A DNA stretch of 64,000 nt from Heligmosomoides polygyrus polygyrus (Eukaryota; Nematoda; Chromadorea; Rhabditida; Heligmosomidae), in contig OX377203.1 in the NCBI GenBank assembly GCA_947396885.1, positions 27,097,253-27,161,252 of the forward strand. Direction: 5' to 3'. Below are positions 56,758-64,000 of this stretch, piece by piece. The notes beneath the pieces were generated by a model. It was not told the DNA's origin. It worked only from the letters and a program-made list of their open reading frames with translations, and did no database searches. The stretch's first letter is position 1; each line of letters starts with the position of its first letter. The position numbers and the translations under genes are program-made.

Positions 56758-57206
56758 AAAAAATTCATCTCCTGTTCAAAAAAGCTCACCTCCAAACAAA
56801 ATACCTACGCAGCGTGTCCTTTGTCTTGGTATTAGTGGAGACTGAAGGTGCTTCAGAATTATCCGTCATTTGCCGCCGCAGATAGAGAATCGTAGGACAG
56901 AGCCAGGCTACACGTCGCAGGGACCTCGAAAGTTCTCACAGCTTGTTCATGATTATTCCTCCCGAGAGCATAACCTGCTTTTCTTTGATCCCTCAATCAA
57001 GTAGCAATCTTGTTCAGTTCGAGCCCGTGATCACCGACAAACGAAGTGGTAAAAGCGTATGTAAGCTGACCGGAATGGAGAAGGACGAGTCACAGCTATT
57101 GGAGCCAGTTGGGAGAATAGGGAGCATTGGTTGGACTTCCCGGTTGAGTTCGGAAGTCCACTGATAGCTCTTGTCCCATCTAACATCTTTGACAAAATCC
57201 ATCCTG
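56758..57206. other. Unrecognised stretch
   Basis: A + strand ORF (56943-57164) with KSVCKLTGMEKDESQLLEPV and the overlapping - strand ORF (57014-57202) have no recognisable domain. Confidence 0.3.
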
Positions 57207-57379
57207 GGGCCCGATTCATCAAAGGCTTAATTATACAGTAATTTAACCAAGAAAATGCAGCCGAAATCACTGATAGCGCATCGAAATGCTTCACCATATC
57301 GCTTGATAAGCCGCGCTGTCAAGAATTTCGGCTGGATTTTCTCCGTTAAATTGCCGTAAGTCGTTGATGAATCCGGCCC
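57207..57379. mobile_element. Family W MITE, copy 3 (173 bp)
   Basis: The termini are GGGCCCGATTCATCAA and an inverted partner ending GATGAATCCGGCCC, flanked by CTG on both sides (57204-57206, 57380-57382). The interior GCAGCCGAAAT, TTCACCATATCGCTTG and AATTTCGGCTG matches the other two copies. Confidence 0.8.
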
Positions 57380-58892
57380 CTGTTTGAGGAACAACGATTC
57401 ACTGACACTGATTCTTGAAGCTTCGCCCGAATCAGATGGTTCTTTGGCACTACAGTTGAAAGAGTGCTAAGGTAGGCAATGCCGTGATTTGACTAACAAA
57501 GTTCTTTTGGTGGCACCTATACGTGGCCGTTGATTCGCTGCCGATAGAGCACGGCCTCTATTCCAAGATAGTCTCGTCATCCAAGGCGGTGAGGGTGAGA
57601 AGTTTAGGACGTGCATGGTTCGAAGAAAGCATCTCTCGATCGGAAGCGCTGGGACAAACAACAAAATGTAGATTCAGAGGCAGTCGCATCCTTGAGCACG
57701 GTGCTGGTGTAGCAGCAGTTCATCTTGGTTTAGGAACCCGCAGCAGGCGATGGAATTGGCAGATGGCTTTAATCAGTCTAGGCAGTGTTGCCTCACACTC
57801 CAGGTGTATCTTTCGAAAACTTTTTGAGACACTGTTGTAAAGCTGTTCTTTAGGAATGTGCAGGTGTGTATGAAGAAAAAACTGCTTAAGACTTCTTCTT
57901 CAACGCAAGATTTGTGTGCTCCTGGTCTTCCTATTTGTACAGCAGAATAAGTTAACAGCACTACGTCAATATCCCCTACCTACGCACTACTGGCAGCCCT
58001 CAGCTTTAAAATCGCCACTTCGATGTGTGCGAAGCCGGACATGATATTATGGTTTCGTTCATGATTCGGAAGACTTTTATCTAAAAGAAGTGGCTCCTAG
58101 ACAGATATGTAGAGCTAAGGACGCACATCTTTTAAAGAAACTAGGTCTACCCCATCGTTTCTTATCTACTCATTCTATTTTTGTGAAACACCGGACTGCA
58201 GATTTGCATTTCGTTTTGCCTTAAATGGTACGTATTTAGGTGTTGGCAACTGATTAGGATATCGCATTTTCCATGATTTATTGTTAGAAATGCAGGATTG
58301 AGTACTTGTAATTAGATGCATGTTTCTTAAGCTGTTCCTTCGATCAATGCGGCACATCGATGTCGAGGCTTGCACTTTTGTTCGAATCCGACAGGGTATA
58401 TTCTAAAAACAACATCACTTCAATCTACATATACGCAAACGAATAAGCTTTCCTTACACGTGATAAGGGAGGGGAGATTTTAGCAAATTTAAGGTTTCAA
58501 AATTGCCTAATTATCTCAGGGGTATCTGTTGGATTAACCATAGGTTTGTTTTACTCATCCCCTAAACATAAAAAGTCGACCACACGTCTGGCATGTTACA
58601 GAGAACGGCAAAGCAAATCGAGAGAATAAAAATGAAATAAGCACGAGGTGGATTATAGGTGGCACAGGTGATTTTGCATTGGAAAAATTAGATGCTCTTT
58701 TCTTTCCGCACAAGAATAGCAGCGGCAATTCAGTGAACGCAGAGGGAAGGAGAAACTAGTTGGCCTAGATGGAATCGGACTTTCGGCATCGAGGACCAAC
58801 ACCACGCGAAAACAGGTACATCCTTAAATGATGCAGTCCAAAAACCTGGTTTTGCTATTTTCCTCTTTTACAGCTGCAAGTATGTATCTAGA
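57380..58892. other. No recognisable feature
   Basis: A 105-codon ORF at 57523-57840 has no domain. No known repeats are seen. Confidence 0.35.
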
Positions 58893-59115
58893 GTGTTACA
58901 ACGATGTTTTGTTGCGATCAAATCTTCTAGCGCCAGGCGGGACTCGAAGCCGCACCTCCCTCTGACCGGGCGGGAATGCTCCACGCCAATACACCACCGG
59001 CACCGTTTGATCGAACGCAACATCCGCACCTCGTGGGACCGATCAGCACCCACCCGTATCATCGTTGTGATAGCTTACAACCTCGATACCAGCCAATTGA
59101 GGCTTAAAGAAACTG
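58893..59115 (-). repeat. tRNA-like repeat S2
   Basis: Starts with the S2 3' tail complement (ATGTTTTGTTGCGATCAAAT), then GCGCCAGGCGGGACTCGAAG (B-box and acceptor complement), CCCTCTGACCGGGCGGGAA and CGCCAATACACCACCGGCAC (A-box complement). The shared upstream part (GGGACCGATCAGCACCCACC, CTCGATACCAGCCAATTGAG) follows. Isolated from the cluster at 37-38 kb. Confidence 0.62.
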
Positions 59116-59298
59116 ATTTGAATTATGTATGTAGAGGTTGTGGTCAGTTCTCTAATGACCTTTTATTTTCTACTAGTTTCTACTAATGTTCTACTTTCTA
59201 CTTTGGATGTTGATGGAGTCGTCACCTGACCTTATCCTCGTCATTTGAAAATTTTAAATTAAAACCGTTGGCAAAAATGCGTTGTCACAACACGGTGA

Positions 59299-59667
59299 TC
59301 AAAAAAGCACGGGTGCCGAATGACACGACAAATCCTCAAAAAGCTCTATCGAGCATCCTGAAAACCCAGTCAGCCTATCATCTATGAAGCATACATTAAG
59401 AAAACGCTGCCATTTCCACCACGCACATGTCCAGCACTGTCGACGGAAGCGGCGGTTACCAAATGCGCCCCCGAAGGATTCAATATTGGCGTTCCGCTTC
59501 AGACCAACCAAGCATTCATTCACTTTAGTGTCGGTGAATTCGTACCAATCTTCTGCGGGAAGTAAAGAACATCCATATACTGGTCCATTTAGGTCACTGC
59601 ATGCATGCGCTGCCTCCTCGATATCTAGTGAAGTCGGTGTGCGCGGCTCATCACCAAAAAGGATCAT
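59299..59667 (-). CDS. Unrecognised exon-like ORF
   Basis: A 122-residue frame on the - strand: MILFGDEPRTPTSLDIEEAA, then CSLLPAEDWYEFTDTKVNEC and LKRNANIESFGGAFG. A GT donor-like site follows GGGGGCGCATTTG, so coding may end there as an exon and the remainder (the NRRFRRQCWTCAWW part) may be intron. Composition looks protein-like, with balanced charge. It lies about 1 kb downstream of the kinase fragment on the same strand and could be a later exon of that gene, because the kinase's last exon also contains a CG-GTAAGAG donor. This is inference; no domain is recognised. Confidence 0.3.
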   Translation of the reverse strand: MILFGDEPRTPTSLDIEEAAHACSDLNGPVYGCSLLPAEDWYEFTDTKVNECLVGLKRNANIESFGGAFGNRRFRRQCWTCAWWKWQRFLNVCFIDDRLTGFSGCSIELFEDLSCHSAPVLF

Positions 59668-59989
59668 TAACGGTGATCGTGGCCTCCTCTCCTTTCATAC
59701 ATGTGCACCGTAAGAATATCATAGAGGCTGGTAGTTTCTTTAAGTCTTATCTCCACGCAAAAATTTGCCAGTTTTTCGGCTGGAACCTCGTTCACGCGCA
59801 TGATAATGAGAACTAAACTAAAAACCACTATAATGCCTCGAAGATGATCTGACAAGATGGTCAAGTCCCTTACAAGCTACCTATATATGCCACTTGAAAA
59901 GGGAATGGGTTGGAGGACTAGGGAGAGCAACACCAACATATGTGAGGGGAGTAAAAAGTTGTAAGATAAAGCTCGACATTGAAGAATCT

Positions 59990-60300
59990 TCCTGTGGAAT
60001 GTGCCACGTATTGCAGTTCTACCGCTTATCGTGGCGAATGGTATGAATTAAATGTGAATGAATGATTTGAATGTGTATTTACCTTACACATTATCCCGCC
60101 CAGACCAATCAAGCCTTCCATCCCTCCACTGGTGAATTGGTACCAAAGTTCTCTGGGAAATCTAAAGCGATGACTTGCTCATCGGCTCTCCACCGCAAGT
60201 CATTGTATGGCCAAGTACGCATTCAACTTCGCCTTCACGACATACCGTAGAAGTAGAATGCGTGTCGCATCTCAAAAGGGATTGAGTAGCGACTTATCCT
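59990..60300. repeat. S1 SINE fragments in inverted pair
   Basis: Bases 59990-60090 carry the S1 3' part on the - strand (GGAATGTGCCACGTATTGCA); bases 60090-60300 carry the S1 body on the + strand (CAAGCCTTCCATCCCTCCAC, CCACCGCAAGTCATTGTATG, GTAGAAGTAGAATGCGTGTC). The head is missing in both. Confidence 0.58.
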
Positions 60301-60679
60301 CGATATTGTTATCCTTATCTGCCTTACGCAGTCAACCATTGAACAGCCAGTGGGCGTGTCATTCTTTTCATTCTCAGACAAGACTGACAACAGTCCGCCG
60401 ACATTGGGGTAATAAATAAAACAGTATGTAGACTTAGTTTGGGCATGGCAGGGATCGTGCATCTACTTTGGATGCACGTGGATGTCAGAGCCTTCGTTGA
60501 CTCGCTACAAGCACTTCATTAGTGGGATACCCTTCTTGAATGCTATGATGTCTTCCACTTGCGAGATAAGCTCTGTCAGCAGAAGGACTCGCAGCTTCCT
60601 AGAACGTTCAGCTAGGAGTCATCGGTAGCAGTGAAAACTAGCGCTAAAATACTTCGTCTTGAAAAAGAGTCGTTCGCTC

Positions 60680-61091
60680 TTACCGCACACCTTCGATGGC
60701 CTCGCGGTAGTTCATTTCCCAGTCATAAGGGTCACTCATCTTTCGATCTCCAACCATTTCCTGTAAGTGTCGACCTTTCTAGTTTCTTCGGACATTTCGC
60801 AAGCACTGAGCGAAAATCACCCACCGTAAGTAGGGCCTGGAGTGCGGCGTAGTTCGGCTCCTCTTCAGTGTTCAGGCTAAACACTGCGCGAGCGAACTCT
60901 TGAAAGGATTCGCTTGTTAATGTAAGGAAAGACGTGCCCGGAGCTCCGTATTGCTGGAAGGAAGACTCGCATAGCCACGAAGAAACCACTTGAGTGTCTT
61001 GACATACGAACCAGCTCTAATTTGGCCTGCTTCACGTCGTCTCCTTTGACAATGTATTTCCATGGCAATTCGCCAACAAGTAATTCAAGTC
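60680..61091 (-). CDS. C-terminal exons of a CK1/TTBK-like protein kinase
   Basis: Three exons on the - strand: 61091-61012, 60953-60825 and 60760-60680, joined by GT-AG introns of 58 and 64 bases in matching phase. They encode about 95 residues of the kinase C-lobe end: LELLVGELPWKYIVKGDDVK, then SESFQEFARAVFSLNTEEEP followed by NYAALQALL, then KMSDPYDWE and a TAA. The LLELLVGELPW helix, the EF-x(n)-EPNY block and the DPYDWE end are hallmarks of nematode CK1/TTBK-like kinases. The ATP-binding lobe and catalytic HRD/DFG exons are not found in the sequence upstream, which contains a mariner from 61461. The gene is therefore either truncated or has upstream exons beyond the window. A GTAAGAG at the TAA offers an alternative donor, which would extend the protein. 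Confidence 0.6.
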
Positions 61092-61460
61092 CTAAAAGAA
61101 GTCACTGAGTTTTATCCCCATTCCCCACATTTAAGCAGAGTATTCCGGAATGAACTCTGCAGGTGAAAAAACGTCATTCGGCCTTTCTTAAAATGAAACC
61201 GTCCGCTTAGTGTTGCGGATTAAAAGCAAGTCGTTTTAAGCTGCCGTACTGTCTTGTCTCGGCTACGAAGAGGCGCTCCATTCCCAACATGGAGAATAAC
61301 CAATTGGAGCAGAAGGCACAAAACTTTCGGACTGACCGTGACAAGGAGACGTCAACGCCCACAATGCGCTTAGGTACCCTAGGATATACCTGGGAACGCG
61401 GTAGTTTGAGAATTTATCCTAATGGGACTGGCGCACCATTCAGACTTTATGGCAAAGCTA

Positions 61461-62321
61461 CCAGGCTGTCCAATAATTCCTGTCCGAAAATTTTTAAAAT
61501 TCTATAATTTTCCTTAGAAGTGTTACAATATCAGGCAAGTGTAAAAACCTTCTAGAGGGTTCTCCAGAGTTCCACGCTAGGGGTATATAAGGCGCAGTCG
61601 CCGCGTCTAGTTACCAGTACAAGCTAAAATGGACCAAGGTCGAATTCGTACTTCGCATCACAAGTAGTTTCTTGAGGACTGGTCACTGGGGATGAGAGCT
61701 GGGTCCTCTACGACAACGTCGCCCGCCGTGCTGTCTGAATCCCGCGCGGAGAAGAGCCGCCGACGACGCCGAAAGCCGACCTGCACCCGCTGAAGATTAT
61801 GCTCGGGTGCTGGTGAGAGGTCAAGGGCATGCTGTACTTCGAGCTGCTCCCGCAACGCAGGACGGTCACCGCCTCCATCCACACCGATCAGCTCGAGAAA
61901 CTAGCCCATCCGAGAAAAGCGTCCCCGACGGGCCTCGGTCCACCTGCTGCACGACAACGCGCGCCCCCACGTGGCGAAGGAGACCCAGCAGAAGTTGGCG
62001 ACGCTCGGCTGGGAGACGGTTGCCCATCCGCCGCATTTCCCGGACCTCGCCCCCTCCGACTACCACTTGTTGCGCCCGCTGAAGCACCATTTGGCCGGAA
62101 GAAAATTCACCAACTACGACAACCTCAAATCCGACATCGCGGACTTCTTTGAGTCGCAGCCCCCGGAGTTCTGGGCGAAGGGCATCGGCGACCTGCCCAA
62201 TCGATGGGCCACTGTTGTGAATAACTGTGGTGATTATATTGTTGATTAGACTTGTTTTTCAATAAAGTTGAAAAAATTAAAAATGGTGAAATTTTCGGAC
62301 AAGAATTATTGGACAACCTGG
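61461..62321 (+). mobile_element. mariner element, internally deleted
   Basis: Termini CCAGGCTGTCCAATAATTCC and, inverted, CCAGGTTGTCCAATAATTCT, each next to TA (61459-61460, 62322-62323). The 861 bp length is well below the roughly 1.3 kb of intact mariners; the missing part is the DNA-binding half of the transposase. It is GC-rich compared with its surroundings. Confidence 0.85.
61629..62249 (+). pseudogene. mariner transposase, DD34D catalytic part
   Basis: A start MDQGRIRTSHHK is joined to the catalytic domain without the helix-turn-helix region. VTGDESWVLYDNVARRAV carries the first aspartate. Two TGA stops sit where tryptophan is expected (before IPRGEEPP and after LGC-W). HTDQLEKLA follows; then, after a frame change, HLLHDNARPHVAKETQQK carries the second aspartate and PHFPDLAPSDYHLL the third, with exactly 34 residues between the last two. 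The final frame 61971-62249 ends in NNCGDYIVD. All three catalytic aspartates survive, but the stops, frameshift and deletion inactivate it. Confidence 0.85.
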
Positions 62322-62711
62322 TAGTAATATTCAAAGAAAAGTAGGCCAGAAGACTTGGAGAAAAATTCGCAAAAAATCCGTGCAGTGGAAGCAAAATCCT
62401 TGGCAACCTAAAACCCAGCGACACAGCATACCTGAGTAGACTAAAGACACAAGGTCGTCAGCAGGACCTTGATCGATGCGCTCATGCACACGGATGGACA
62501 CATAACGAACTGTTCCCCTGAAATTACAAACTAAAGTATGAGGTAATTGTGAAATCTGTGAACATTTACGATTCTACGAATGCCGGAATCAAAGTTTTCA
62601 TTCGCTTGAGTTCACATGTTGAGATAAGGTTTATCAAGAACTAGCCAATAAAGCAATCAATTTTTAATCAGTTTTTGAAAATCAATTTTTCTTTTTTCAT
62701 CAATCATTTTT
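62322..62711. other. No recognisable feature
   Basis: Nothing recognised between the mariner and the S1 repeat apart from AT-rich sequence near 62640-62710. Confidence 0.35.
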
Positions 62712-62965
62712 CTTGGTACCCGTTGTATTTACTTCTACGGTATATCGTGAGGTAATTTGAAGGCATTTGGCCTATACGTACAATGAAGAATGGTGCCGGC
62801 TGGTGAACAATTCAGGTTGTTATCCTTCCCAGACGAGTCTGCCACCAATTCACCGACCAAGGAGGGATGAAAGCCTTGACTGGCCTTGGCCAGAAACACG
62901 AAACAAGAACCTGGAATCGGATGCTCGCGACAGGTGGTATCTTCGACTGCGCTAGCACGCGTCCT
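62712..62965 (-). repeat. tRNA-derived SINE S1
   Basis: TTTACTTCTACGGTATATCG, TTGGCCTATACGTACAATGA, GCCACCAATTCACCGACC and GGAGGGATGAAAGCCTTGAC occur in family order. The reversed head GACTGCGCTAGCACGCGTCC gives an A-box GCTAGCGCAGTC on the - strand. Confidence 0.62.
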
Positions 62966-64000
62966 ACACAGATACATGCATGGAAATAATACCGTAAACT
63001 GTTCCTTTAGACCTTACAGTGCCTTTCGACTCCATGCAATGACCAATTCAGTGTCTTCATGTTCTAGCCGTCTCGCCAGCCACGATGGATAGGGAAGTAG
63101 ATTGGTGCGAACCCCGCGAATAATTCCTCTTCAGCTAATCCTAGTAGAGAGTGCGCGCGTAGGCAGCTTACAGTATCGAGCTCGATTAGGCGCTTACGTA
63201 AGATCACTGCTGTAGCGAGAACCTGGATTCTGAATCTCCAAGTAGTCAACTGGTAAATGCGCACGATGATTTAAGGTGGCATTGTAAACACTGTGTGCGA
63301 GGCGTAAATATTTCGGCGGTGCGTAATTTTCTTGCAAATAGACCTAGTCAAATAAGGTGCTGGATGAGGTATCAAGGCAGAGGTCGAGGAGGTACAAAAT
63401 GTGCACCTGCAGCCAAAAGACAAATGTAGTGAAGACATCAAGAGAGACCTCGCAGAAGATCCCGTGACAGGACGAGGTTGAGACGACTGACAAGAGGGGA
63501 TCCGTCGTAAAGCGTCGTAGTGCCATAACCGTTTTCAAAACTATTTGTTTGAAATCTAGATAGCACCAATAGAGTGCCCGTCTCCTTTTCTATGTAGTGG
63601 TCTAAGGCTGCCTCGAAGCGATCGTACGCTGACTTAGTTGTGGAGTTTTTGCTTCGTTAATTGTTTTACGTTCACCCACACAACCTCCAGTGGTGGGTCC
63701 CCAAAGTTTAAGGACGTCCTGAAATGGAACATTCCCTGATTTTGGATTGAAAGTGCAGACCTCAAAATTAGTAATATTATGTGCTGATTAAGGCGGCCAC
63801 AAGAACGTCCACAACAAGCTGAATTCAGATAAGTTGAGAAAAGCAGAGAATTCCGAATTTCACTGAATCTGGTTGATGGACTATCTAAAGGAGACGCCGG
63901 TGGCGGTTTCGGAGAGGTCTAAATCAACTGACTTTTTCCCAGAAGAAAATGATTCATAACTAGGTTATAAGTTTCCAAATTGAACGTTGCCAGAAGCTCT
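62966..64000. other. No recognisable feature
   Basis: No gene or known repeat is seen. I looked here for upstream exons of the - strand kinase (HRD or DFG motifs) and found none. Confidence 0.35.

Overview
The window is eukaryotic nuclear DNA, most likely from a strongylid (hookworm-like) nematode. The reasons are short exons with TTTCAG-type splice acceptors, one spliced protein phosphatase gene, a kinase fragment of the type expanded in nematodes, and RTE-like endonuclease/reverse-transcriptase elements of a kind I associate with hookworm genomes. Nothing prokaryotic was seen: no operons, CRISPR arrays or rRNA. The species is an inference and could not be tested here.

Cellular genes are few. 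The only confident one is a PTC7-type mitochondrial PP2C phosphatase on the + strand at 28952-36313: six exons are certain, and a seventh, encoding the presequence, is proposed. On the - strand, 60680-61091 holds the last three exons of a CK1/TTBK-like kinase with no visible upstream part. Weaker candidates are a small membrane protein (24244-24534), an 87-codon - strand ORF next to a poly(A) signal (36907-37170), an exon-like ORF (59299-59667) and a broken cysteine-bearing ORF (48312-49085). A frameshifted, intronless copy of ribosomal protein L37a lies at 41438-41711.

The rest is a dense, layered landscape of repeats. Region by region: 0-9 kb has a reverse-transcriptase relic, an inverted-repeat element, a hAT-like foldback and tRNA-derived SINEs. 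9.2-15.9 kb is a 6.8 kb palindrome: a foldback DNA element split by two different RTE-like retrotransposons, each with its own target-site duplication. 15.9-16.7 kb is a GC-rich island with a 120 bp hairpin. 17-31 kb has small inverted-repeat elements, mariner and SINE relics. 37.3-38.2 kb is a cluster of tRNA-like repeats containing a near-perfect palindrome. 38.8-41.7 kb has a palindromic Tc/mariner derivative, a small MITE and the L37a pseudogene. 44.6-45.4 kb is an apparently uninterrupted copy of the foldback element split at 9-16 kb. 49-56.8 kb has second copies of both retrotransposons, one of them itself split by a 3.2 kb element with exact 8 bp target duplication. 61.5-62.3 kb is a mariner inside or next to the kinase gene.

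The most notable items are an element built from one ~60 bp motif in a 3-forward/3-reverse arrangement, the same motif found in unrelated elements, a MITE family whose three copies are all flanked by CWG trinucleotides, and two tRNA-related repeat families, one with the tRNA-like part at its 3' end. I found no clear new multi-gene system; the novelty lies in the mobile-element families and their nesting.
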